A stretch of DNA of 36,857 bases from Nitrospirales bacterium (lineage in GTDB: Bacteria; Nitrospirota; Nitrospiria; Nitrospirales; UBA8639), in the NCBI GenBank assembly GCA_007570995.1, contig RKSG01000074.1, positions 1 through 36,857 on the forward strand. Direction: 5' to 3'. Made by a program: the position numbers and the translations under genes. How positions within the stretch are numbered: the stretch's first letter is position 1; the number at the start of each line of letters is the position of its first letter. Shown in pieces: positions 1-6,140 of this stretch. Under the pieces are notes generated by a model that saw only the letters and a list, made by a program, of their open reading frames with translations, did not search any database and had not been told where the DNA came from.

Positions 1-23
1 TCCGTCCCCTGGTCGCACGGAGA

Positions 24-93
24 GCCAGGGGCATGCATTCCCGCAGTGTGTTGAGCGGGAATCCAGGGGGGGGGCGCCAGGGGCATGCATTCC
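24..93. repeat. Short palindromic repeat pair at the window edge
   Basis: An identical 18-bp element (GCCAGGGGCATGCATTCC) occurs at 24-41 and 76-93. Between them, ATTCCCGC (37-44) pairs with GCGGGAAT (55-62) as an 8-bp stem with a 10-nt loop, followed by a run of nine or more G. This is the style of dispersed intergenic palindromic repeats. The element sits directly against the His-rich coding frame, where a ribosome binding site and signal peptide would be expected. Confidence 0.6.
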
Positions 94-103
94 TGCGCAC
101 GCC

Positions 104-766
104 GTGCATGATGGTGGCCATGATGTCGGGGCCTCCCGGTATGGAAGCCATCACGACAGCAAACACATGAAACATGGCAACGGCCACTATGACATGTATG
201 CGCATGACGGCCATCACGGCGGCAAGCACATGAAATATGGCAAAGACCATCATGACATGCGTTCGCACGACGGCCATCACGGCGGCGGGTATGGCGGCGG
301 GTATGGCGGCGGGTATGGTGGCCGCCATGGTCGTCACGAGAAGTATCCCGGTGCCCATCGTGGCGCAACGGAATTCATTGACCATATCCTGAAATTCCAG
401 GAGGGGATGAGCTTAACGGACGATCAAGTGAGCCAGCTTCACACGCTCAAGACGAATTACCGGAAAACCCGGATCACCATGAAGGCCGACATCAAGTTAG
501 CCAATGTTGACCTGCATGAACTCCTGAAAGACGAACAGGCGAGTCTTGCAGACATTGAAACGCAATTGAACGCGCTGCACGGCTTGAAGGCGAAACTCTA
601 CCTGGAGTCAATCAAAGCCCAACGGCAGGCCATGGCCGTGCTTTCCGAAGAGCAACGGTCGCGCATGGACACCATGCACAAACGCATCAAATCCCACCGC
701 GGCGAGATGATGCATCGAGACGAGTCTCGCGGGCATCGGAAACACAACGGGTACGGACACGAATAA
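104..766 (+). CDS. His/Gly-rich Spy/CpxP-like periplasmic metal-binding protein, 5' end uncertain
   Basis: Residues 1-80 are very rich in His, Gly and Asp, with two 21-residue tandem units (20-40 and 41-61) and a GYGG repeat (about 61-75), suggesting divalent-metal binding. Residues 90-205 form a charged helical segment with two LTxxQ-like motifs: LTDDQ near residue 104 and LSEEQ near 183. That is the hallmark of the Spy/CpxP/CnrX-type heavy-metal-sensing fold. These proteins are normally periplasmic, yet no signal peptide is present. The first usable start is a GTG at 104 with no Shine-Dalgarno, and the frame stays open to the window edge through palindromic repeat DNA. The true start may lie upstream, or the 5' end may have been replaced. 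It converges on apbE with a 33-bp gap. The family call is moderately sure; the metal is unknown. Confidence 0.65.
   Translation: MHDGGHDVGASRYGSHHDSKHMKHGNGHYDMYAHDGHHGGKHMKYGKDHHDMRSHDGHHGGGYGGGYGGGYGGRHGRHEKYPGAHRGATEFIDHILKFQEGMSLTDDQVSQLHTLKTNYRKTRITMKADIKLANVDLHELLKDEQASLADIETQLNALHGLKAKLYLESIKAQRQAMAVLSEEQRSRMDTMHKRIKSHRGEMMHRDESRGHRKHNGYGHE
161..286 (+). repeat. Two 63-bp in-frame tandem repeats (His-rich unit)
   Basis: Units 161-223 and 224-286 each encode 21 residues starting KHMK and ending HDGHHGG. They differ at several codons, so the duplication is not brand new. A 12-bp GGCGGGTAT-type repeat coding GYGG follows at about 283-322. Confidence 0.8.
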
Positions 767-799
767 CGCGGGGCCACGCCTCGCAACTGCCACCCCCGC

Positions 800-1873
800 C
801 TACGGTCGAGGGGTCAGCTTCAGCCGGTGGTGTAAGCCTGACGACACGGATACGTTTCCATCTGCGTCAATAATCACGCCTTCGACTCCGGGGAGGCGTT
901 CAATCAGTGCCATGCCCTTTTCCGGGCCCATGACAAAGATTCCGGTATCCAGCCCATCAGCCAGCACACCGGTCCCGGCCACGACGGTGACGCTCTGGGC
1001 CAGGCGGGACGGTTGCAGTGTTTGCGGATCAAGAATGTGATGGTAACGGATGCCGTCCTGTATAACATACCGTTGATAGTCGCCAGCCGTGGAAACGGCC
1101 ATGTCTTCAAGCTCCAGATGACCTATCGTGATGCCCGTCGGGCGTCGGGGATGCTGAATGCCGAACACAAACGGGCGATGATCCGGCTGACGACCAAACG
1201 TTTTGATATCGCCGGAAATGGCCACCACGCCCGCCGTCGCGCCGGCTTCCTGCATCACGCGGGCCGTCAGATCAGCGGCATAGCCTTTGGCGATGCCACC
1301 CACGTCCACCCGCATGCCAGAACGCGCCAGATAAACCGTGCCGGAGGCACTGTGTATGTGCAGATCGGAAAGGTCCAGGAGAGGACGCAACGTGTCTAAT
1401 GCGTGTTGAGTCGGGATACGCCCTTCACGACTGATATTCCACGCTTCTACAGCCGGCCCAATGACCACGTTGAATCCGCCCTCAGTCATCTGTGCGACAG
1501 CCACAGCCTGCTCCAGAACGTCGATGGTTTCCGCACTCACCCGGATCGGGTGGGAACCCGCCGCAGCATTGACACGCGACAATTCACTGTCGGGAATCCA
1601 CGTGCTCAGGATTTCTTCCAGGCGGTGGATTTCGGCGAAGCCCTCGCGTATGGCGTCGCGGGCCACCTGTTCATCCGGGGCCACCGCGGTCAGAAAGACC
1701 AGGGTGCCCATGTGCATCTGGCTGCGCTTGACCACCTGAAGCGGCCCCACGCTGCACCCCATCAATCCCCACACCACCGCCCACGTGAAGAGGCCCTTCA
1801 CGCATGGACGCATGTTTGTCGTAACCCAGGACATCGTTTGCCGCAGGGCCTGTTGCCAGTCGAAGCCTGTCAT
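800..1873 (-). CDS. apbE: FAD:protein FMN transferase (ApbE), lipoprotein
   Basis: ApbE moves FMN from FAD to a Thr or Ser of a target protein outside the cytoplasm, using Mg2+. The 357-residue product has a hydrophobic leader ending in LMGC (Cys40), a likely lipobox. It carries the family hallmarks DVGGIAKGYAAD (190-201), SGDI (220-223), STAGDYQRY (261-269), HHILDPQT (278-285) and ADGLDT (305-310, metal-binding Asp/Thr). The start at 1873 is backed by GGAGAG nine bases upstream; an internal ATG at 1813 would give a shorter leader but lacks a good site. It is divergent from the porin/FMN-binding cluster, whose 242-residue member carries a flavinylation motif and is the obvious substrate. Function is confident; the substrate link is inferred. 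Confidence 0.93.
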   Translation of the reverse strand: MTGFDWQQALRQTMSWVTTNMRPCVKGLFTWAVVWGLMGCSVGPLQVVKRSQMHMGTLVFLTAVAPDEQVARDAIREGFAEIHRLEEILSTWIPDSELSRVNAAAGSHPIRVSAETIDVLEQAVAVAQMTEGGFNVVIGPAVEAWNISREGRIPTQHALDTLRPLLDLSDLHIHSASGTVYLARSGMRVDVGGIAKGYAADLTARVMQEAGATAGVVAISGDIKTFGRQPDHRPFVFGIQHPRRPTGITIGHLELEDMAVSTAGDYQRYVIQDGIRYHHILDPQTLQPSRLAQSVTVVAGTGVLADGLDTGIFVMGPEKGMALIERLPGVEGVIIDADGNVSVSSGLHHRLKLTPRP

Positions 1874-1905
1874 CGCACACGTCTCTCCAGAATTGCCTGC
1901 CAGGA

Positions 1906-1934
1906 TAGATAGCAGACTGCCTGCTGTTTGTCTA
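1906..1934 (-). promoter_or_regulatory. Putative sigma-70 promoter for apbE
   Basis: Reading leftward: -35 TAGACA (1929-1934), 17-bp spacer, extended -10 TGC-TATCTA (hexamer 1906-1911). This predicts a leader of roughly 25 nt before the apbE start and places the GGAGAG ribosome site within it. It lies just outside the 57-bp repeat array. Confidence 0.4.
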
Positions 1935-1947
1935 TCAGGTTGCGGTT

Positions 1948-2094
1948 CTGGATTCCTGCGTCCGCAGGAATGACGACAGGCAAGTTGGCTCGCAGGTCGC
2001 AGTCCTGGATTCCTGCGTCCGCAGGAATGACGACAGGCAAGTTGGCTCGCAGGTCGCAGTCCTGGATTCCTGCGTCCGCAGGAATGACGACAGG
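1948..2094. repeat. Three-copy 57-bp-period palindromic tandem repeat
   Basis: Three identical 33-nt cores lie at 1948-1980, 2005-2037 and 2062-2094, separated by two identical 24-nt spacers. Each core contains the perfect hairpin ATTCCTGCG-TC-CGCAGGAAT. The period of 57 is a multiple of three, so both strands stay open and give spurious repetitive ORFs. It fills the divergent spacer between apbE and the Com-like ORF. Confidence 0.9.
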
Positions 2095-2200
2095 AAAGCC
2101 GGGGACAGACCCCTGGTCAAAGCCGGCGCAGGTTTTCGCAGGAATGAGAGAAGCTTCGCGGAGCCACCGCCCGCATCGTTTTCCCTTCCTCACCACATGC
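2095..2200. other. Gene-free remainder of the divergent spacer, with decayed repeat pieces
   Basis: CCGGGGACAGACCCCTGG (2099-2116) folds as a six-pair hairpin and resembles common REP-type elements. A degenerate piece of the CGCAGGAATGA core recurs near 2135-2146. I see no gene here. Together with the tandem array and the promoter region this accounts for the 418-bp gap between 1874 and 2291. Confidence 0.4.
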
Positions 2201-2230
2201 TTGACATTGCCAGACGGATTCCTGTACTCT
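2201..2230 (+). promoter_or_regulatory. Putative sigma-70 promoter of the porin/FMN-binding cluster
   Basis: A perfect -35 TTGACA (2201-2206) is followed by an 18-bp spacer and a weaker -10 TACTCT (2225-2230). Transcription would begin near 2237, at the edge of the first Fur-like box. The surrounding 70 bp are markedly AT-rich compared with the rest of the window. Confidence 0.45.
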
Positions 2231-2238
2231 TTTACTCC

Positions 2239-2257
2239 GATAATCAAAATCATATTC
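2239..2257 (+). promoter_or_regulatory. Fur-box-like operator 1
   Basis: GATAATCAAAATCATATTC matches the classical 19-bp Fur box (GATAATGATAATCATTATC) at 15 of 19 positions by direct comparison. It starts nine bases after the proposed -10 hexamer, so a bound repressor would cover the transcription start. Confidence 0.6.
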
Positions 2258-2261
2258 TGAT

Positions 2262-2280
2262 GATAACGATTTTCATATTA
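2262..2280 (+). promoter_or_regulatory. Fur-box-like operator 2
   Basis: GATAACGATTTTCATATTA matches the 19-bp Fur box at 13 of 19 positions and starts 23 bp after the first box. Paired, closely spaced boxes are common at Fur-repressed promoters. It ends 11 bp before the first ATG of the Com-like ORF. Confidence 0.5.
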
Positions 2281-2291
2281 GTTATTTATTC

Positions 2292-2522
2292 ATGCCGAAC
2301 CGTGCCCGATCCCCTCACCATCCCATGAACGGTAATCGAAAGACCCCGTTGCCACAACGGCACGGACAGCCAGGAGAAGCCCGATGTCTGTGTGGTCATC
2401 TCGTCGCAAAAGTTCGAGGGGACAGTCTTGAACTCAAATGTAAACGCTGCAAGCGGTTTGTGTCGATTTCTTATGCCAGTATCGCAGAACAAGAAATTTG
2501 CATCGCCCCGTGCGGACAGTAG
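2292..2522 (+). CDS. Small Com-like zinc-finger protein
   Basis: This 76-residue ORF resembles the zinc finger of the phage Mu Com regulator family. A first knuckle (CLCGHLVAK) is followed by a GDSLELKCKRCKRF segment, the usual layout of two Cys pairs flanking a short beta hairpin. The first pair is spaced CxC rather than the usual CxxC, and residues 1-28 are a basic, Pro-rich extension. No Shine-Dalgarno precedes the ATG at 2292, and an in-frame ATG at 2325 is an alternative start. It lies right after the Fur-like boxes and 162 bp before the porin, so it may be a small regulator or a translated leader for that gene. Target unknown. Confidence 0.55.
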   Translation: MPNRARSPHHPMNGNRKTPLPQRHGQPGEARCLCGHLVAKVRGDSLELKCKRCKRFVSISYASIAEQEICIAPCGQ

Positions 2523-2619
2523 CTGTCCGCCTGAAACCCAACCTGGATCGCGTTCATCAGTTCGGACTATCAACCACAGAGGTGTTGTCATCCACACGGC
2601 AGAGAACAGTGACACGTGA

Positions 2620-2665
2620 GGACCGGTAGCGTCCCTTGAACAACCCAGCGGACCGGTAGAGTCCC
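2620..2665 (+). repeat. 16-bp direct repeat with dyad symmetry upstream of the porin
   Basis: GGACCGGTAGCGTCCC (2620-2635) and GGACCGGTAGAGTCCC (2650-2665) differ at one base and are exactly 30 bp apart, about three helical turns. Each contains GGAC-N7-GTCC and an internal ACCGGT. The second copy ends nine bases before the GGAG ribosome site of the porin. A paired protein operator, or RNA hairpins controlling porin translation, are both possible. Confidence 0.6.
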
Positions 2666-2684
2666 CAACCACACGGAGATCGAC

Positions 2685-4181
2685 ATGCAACGATTGTTGA
2701 TTGCGGGGGCTCTCGTGGCCCTCATGATTGTCCCTCTGGCCCAAGGCCAGGCTCAGGAAGCGGAATTTACCCCGGCACAACTCAAACAAATACGGAAAAT
2801 GTTTGAAGAGTGGTCCAAACAACAGAAGATGGACAAGCCGGCGGGGGCGGGCACGCCCCCGGGGGATATACCAGCAGGCACCCCGCCAGCCCCACCATCA
2901 CAAGATCAGGACATGCCGGCCATGGGCGATACCACAAAAGCCCAACCCCGATACGGCGTGGATTTCTCGGGCGGCAGCGGCTTGCAGGGCGGACGCACCA
3001 TCTACGCCAAACCATTCGTCAGGGCTCCTAAAACCATCATCGGCGGGTACATCGATTTCTCGCTCACACGATGTCAGGGGGGAGCACGGGATTGTCGAGC
3101 GACACTGGAATTCGACCAGGAACGTTTCGTGCCGTTCTTCTATTCTCAGGTGACCGATCGGTTGAGTGTGGCCGCTGAACTCGAGATTGAACATGGCGGG
3201 CCGCAGAGCAACCAGTCGGACGGGGACATCAAGATGGAATTCGCCACCATCGACTACCGGTTCTCGGACTGGTTCAACCTCCGGGGCGGCATCATCCTGG
3301 TGCCCATAGGCCGGTTCAACCTCGTCCACGACTCGCCGCTGAACGACCTGCCGTTGCGGCCCATGGTGAGCCGTTCGATCCTGCCGTCCACGTTTGCCGA
3401 ATCCGGTCTCGGTTTTTTCGGCACGGTCTATCCGACCCAACTGTCCAAGATTGACTACGAATTTTACGTCACGAACGGCTTTGACGGGAGGAACGGCCAG
3501 CTTCGTGAGTCCAACGGGACGCGAGGCTCTCGCGGAAGTCTTTCAAGGGATCGGAACGAAAACAAGGCGATTGTCAGCCGTATCTCGATCAGCCCTCTTC
3601 TGGGCGTGGAAGTGGCCGGCTCCGTTCACCACGGCCAATGGAACGATGAGTCAGCTATCTATAATGGCGAAGAGCATAACCTGACCCTGATGGCCGTTGA
3701 CGGCAACCTGCAGCGGGGGCGGTTTGAAATACAGGGCGAAGCCGCCTGGGCCAACATCGAAGGGTCCGGGGAATATGATACCGTGGCGGGCACAGTATCC
3801 GTCCAGAACGCTGACGACTCAATGAGGCGCCAAATTTCCCAAAGCGCAGGAGAACAATACATCGTCCCCGAAAGCATGTTCGGCTATTACGTGCAGTTGA
3901 ATTACCACTTCATGCCGGACGTACTCACCAGGACCTTTCCGAGTTACTTCGGCCAGGACTCCACGTTCACGGGCATCGTTCGTTGGGGAGAAGCGGATAC
4001 CAACACCGATTCCGACCTCAACCCGAACGACGAAGAACGGTTGACCCTGGGGGTCAATTACCGGCCGATAGAAGATTCAGTCATCAAGTTCGCCTATACG
4101 TTTAATCAAATTGGCCAAACCATTCGCAATCCGGGCAGGTCGGCCAACGGGTTCCAGTTCAACCTGTCCACGTACTTCTAA
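2685..4181 (+). CDS. Outer-membrane beta-barrel porin with periplasmic helical N-terminus
   Basis: The 498-residue product has a signal peptide (about 1-24), a short charged helix (25-46, containing KMFEEWSKQQK), a Pro-rich linker (50-75) and a C-terminal region from about 88 of alternating amphipathic strands. It ends in FNLSTYF, the terminal aromatic residue typical of proteins inserted by the BAM machinery. This fits a 16- to 18-strand porin in the wide OprO/OprB-like class, but I cannot assign a family or substrate. There is no CxxCH, so it is not a cytochrome-porin fusion. Two Cys in the first strands (TRC and RDC, near residues 126 and 133) could form a disulphide. GGAG sits six bases before the ATG. 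Its position behind Fur-like sites suggests the pore serves iron or reduced/oxidised metal traffic (inference). Confidence 0.8.
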   Translation: MQRLLIAGALVALMIVPLAQGQAQEAEFTPAQLKQIRKMFEEWSKQQKMDKPAGAGTPPGDIPAGTPPAPPSQDQDMPAMGDTTKAQPRYGVDFSGGSGLQGGRTIYAKPFVRAPKTIIGGYIDFSLTRCQGGARDCRATLEFDQERFVPFFYSQVTDRLSVAAELEIEHGGPQSNQSDGDIKMEFATIDYRFSDWFNLRGGIILVPIGRFNLVHDSPLNDLPLRPMVSRSILPSTFAESGLGFFGTVYPTQLSKIDYEFYVTNGFDGRNGQLRESNGTRGSRGSLSRDRNENKAIVSRISISPLLGVEVAGSVHHGQWNDESAIYNGEEHNLTLMAVDGNLQRGRFEIQGEAAWANIEGSGEYDTVAGTVSVQNADDSMRRQISQSAGEQYIVPESMFGYYVQLNYHFMPDVLTRTFPSYFGQDSTFTGIVRWGEADTNTDSDLNPNDEERLTLGVNYRPIEDSVIKFAYTFNQIGQTIRNPGRSANGFQFNLSTYF

Positions 4182-4204
4182 CCGAAAGGAATCTGCATCC
4201 AACG

Positions 4205-4663
4205 ATGGGCCGGCACGTCGTTCTTTCCGTGTTTCTGGTCGTTTCCACGACGGGGTGCGCCGCGTTTTCCGGCGCGCCCCCCCTCACCGTGAAGACGTCC
4301 TGCTCCCCGGAGCAGGCATGGGAAGCTGCCCTCGCCGGCGTGAGCGCACTGAAGATTGACGACAAGGACAAGGAGAAGGGGACGATTACGACCGAGTGGG
4401 CAGTGATGGAATCCGGTCAACAGGCCGGTGTGTTCCAGCGCAATGCCAACCGTGAGCGCGCGCGGTTTTTTCTTGCGCTTGAGCGGCACAGTGACGACGT
4501 CACCATCTCCGTCCGTCAGACCAGAGAATATTTTTCTCCAATGGGCGTGCAGTCACAGTCAACCCGCTGGCGTCGCATGTCCCCCCTCTCGGAGGAAGAA
4601 GGCCGGGTGATGCAGCGAGTCTCCGCTCGCCTGAAGGAGGATGGATGCGCGATTCTTCCCTGA
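4205..4663 (+). CDS. Small lipoprotein of unknown function
   Basis: The 152-residue product has a short signal peptide ending STTGC (Cys18), a lipobox. The mature part has two predicted alpha/beta segments with the order of a small BamC/NlpB-like or heat-shock-protein-fold domain: a helix after PEQAWEAAL, strands TITTEWAVM and RARFFLALE, then DVTISVRQTREY. I do not recognise the family. It begins 23 bp after the porin and its last 19 bases overlap the next gene, indicating one transcript. It probably sits in the outer membrane and may assist the porin or FMN-binding protein (inference). Confidence 0.7.
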   Translation: MGRHVVLSVFLVVSTTGCAAFSGAPPLTVKTSCSPEQAWEAALAGVSALKIDDKDKEKGTITTEWAVMESGQQAGVFQRNANRERARFFLALERHSDDVTISVRQTREYFSPMGVQSQSTRWRRMSPLSEEEGRVMQRVSARLKEDGCAILP

Positions 4664-5373
4664 AATGGCTTCTCTCCATCGTGATCGCCCTGTACGGCAT
4701 CGGCCCGGCGGGGTCACCGGCCTGGGGCAATGAGGAGTCCCGTGATGACGACGACGTTGCCGAGGAACGCATCTGGGACCATGAAGTCAATCGCTGGCTG
4801 ACGCCGGAAGAACTGGGCCATCTGGAAATTTATTTCACTGAGGAGGAAGCCGCCAAGGTCATGTTTCCATCTTCGGACACCATTCAGCACACCACGCTCT
4901 CGTTAACCGCGGAACAAAAATCACAGGTTGAACAGGTCATCGGATGGAAATTTCCGGAAACCGAGTTTTCCGTCTATATAGGCTTGACTCAGGACAACAT
5001 CGACGGGTACGCGGTGGTGCAGAATACCATTGGCAAGCACCGCCCCATTACCTACATGGTGGCTGTCAACTCAGAGGGCGAGGTCATGGATTTTGAGGTG
5101 CTGGTCTACAGGGAAGCCAGAGGCAACGAGATCGCCACCAAACGTTTCAACTATCAGTATCAGGGTAAAACCATTGAAGACCCCGTACGGATTAACCGGG
5201 ACATCATCAATATCACCGGAGCCACCATGTCGGTGCGCTCCGCCAGCGCCGGGGTGAAACGGGCCATGGTCCTGGTGAATGAATTCTACCTGAAGCCTCG
5301 CGGACTCGGCACCAACACCACCGTGGCGGGCACCAGGGAAAAAAGCTTTCTGGAGTCCATCCTGGGACTCTAG
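4645..5373 (+). CDS. Periplasmic FMN-binding domain protein, ApbE-type flavinylation target
   Basis: The 242-residue product has a signal peptide (about 1-28, ending AWG). A charged helical segment (30-75) precedes an FMN-binding domain of the NqrC/RnfG/NosR type (about 95-215). The motif TGATMS (191-196) is the flavinylation sequence, so Ser196 is the expected acceptor of FMN through a phosphoester bond. GYAVVQNTIGKHRPITYMV and EVMDFEVLVYREARG are the typical core strands of this domain. The ATG at 4645 follows AAGGAGG (4634-4640) by four bases, inside the end of the lipoprotein gene. ApbE is encoded on the other side of the promoter region. It probably works as a one-domain periplasmic electron carrier linked to the membrane protein downstream. 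Confidence 0.85.
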   Translation: MRDSSLKWLLSIVIALYGIGPAGSPAWGNEESRDDDDVAEERIWDHEVNRWLTPEELGHLEIYFTEEEAAKVMFPSSDTIQHTTLSLTAEQKSQVEQVIGWKFPETEFSVYIGLTQDNIDGYAVVQNTIGKHRPITYMVAVNSEGEVMDFEVLVYREARGNEIATKRFNYQYQGKTIEDPVRINRDIINITGATMSVRSASAGVKRAMVLVNEFYLKPRGLGTNTTVAGTREKSFLESILGL

Positions 5374-5391
5374 GCTCGTCGTCCCTTTGCA

Positions 5392-5904
5392 ATGCGGAAT
5401 TTCAACACCCGGTTCAGGTTGCGTGATACCGACCGGTTTATCCGTCTGGTCTACACCTGGTTCCTGCTGTGCATGTTTGCGGGGTTTGTCTTCACGTTTG
5501 TGTGGGCCCACAGCATGACGGATCTGACCCCGAAAGGCATCGCGGAGCATTACCGCGGGTCAGACAAAAATTTCGGGGAGCCGATGTCATTCGGTCAGCT
5601 CGCCGAAACGACGCACTTTCACCTCTTCACCATGCCTGTGGTGTTTCTGATTATGGTGCACGTGCTGTATCTCACCACGGCCGGCACTGCCGTGAAAGCG
5701 TTCTCCACCTGGGGAGCATTTACAGGCGTCACGCTTGATCTCATCTCGCCATGGCTCATCACCTATGTGTCACCGCTGTTCGTCATGACCATGTTAGCCG
5801 GCGATCTGCTCATGCTCTTCACCTTTCTCATCATGTTTGCCATCCCCATGTACGAAATGTGGATGTTGAATCAGCCGTTGGTCATGCGAAGGGATACCGA
5901 GTAG
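5392..5904 (+). CDS. Polytopic inner-membrane protein, possible heme-b electron-transfer partner
   Basis: The 170-residue product has three to four hydrophobic helices: about 18-40, 76-97 and one or two within 108-155. Between the first two is a soluble loop (TPKGIAEHYRGSDKNFGEPMSF). Histidines 75, 77 and 90 lie in or at the second helix, spaced so that they could ligate heme b, but no canonical cytochrome motif is recognised. It starts 18 bp after the FMN-binding gene, with no clear ribosome site, and closes the cluster. I do not recognise the family. Its place behind a flavinylated periplasmic protein suggests it passes electrons from the quinone pool (inference). Confidence 0.6.
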   Translation: MRNFNTRFRLRDTDRFIRLVYTWFLLCMFAGFVFTFVWAHSMTDLTPKGIAEHYRGSDKNFGEPMSFGQLAETTHFHLFTMPVVFLIMVHVLYLTTAGTAVKAFSTWGAFTGVTLDLISPWLITYVSPLFVMTMLAGDLLMLFTFLIMFAIPMYEMWMLNQPLVMRRDTE

Positions 5905-6140
5905 CCAGACAGAGCCGGGCCGGGACCATTCGTCCAGAACCCAGGAAGGCGCGAGGTGCTCCCGGGCTTGGGCTGTATTGCGGATCCCGTCCAGGCCGAG
6001 AGCGAGGCGCAATCCCGAACGTTGCCCTGCCCAGCCTGACAGGCTCCCTGCCACGACCCATTGCGAGACTCCGACAGGGTCTGCGCACTGCAGCAGACCG
6101 CCGAACATCTCACAGCCCCAGGCATGGTGGCTGCGCAGCA
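5905..6140. other. Convergent intergenic spacer
   Basis: This 236-bp gap lies between the rightward membrane-protein gene and the leftward glnD. It holds several inverted repeats, the clearest being GTCTGC (6079-6084) with GCAGAC (6093-6098) around an 8-nt loop. None is followed by a T-run on either strand, so I do not call an intrinsic terminator. No convincing gene is seen. Confidence 0.4.

Noticed and set aside
1948-2094. CRISPR array
   Set aside because: Only three units, the spacers are identical to each other and no cas gene is present.
1870-2260. Long reading frames on both strands with repeated WIPASAGMTTG-type peptides
   Set aside because: They are produced by the 57-bp palindromic array, whose period is a multiple of three; there is no ribosome site or protein-like sequence outside the repeat.
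2286-2822. 178-residue leftward frame opposite the Com-like ORF and porin start
   Set aside because: Antisense to two better-supported genes, with no recognisable domain or ribosome site.
2685-4181. Cyc2-like cytochrome-porin fusion for iron oxidation
   Set aside because: There is no CxxCH heme motif in the protein.
6079-6098. Intrinsic terminator between the membrane-protein gene and glnD
   Set aside because: A six-pair stem exists but no T-rich tract follows it on either strand.
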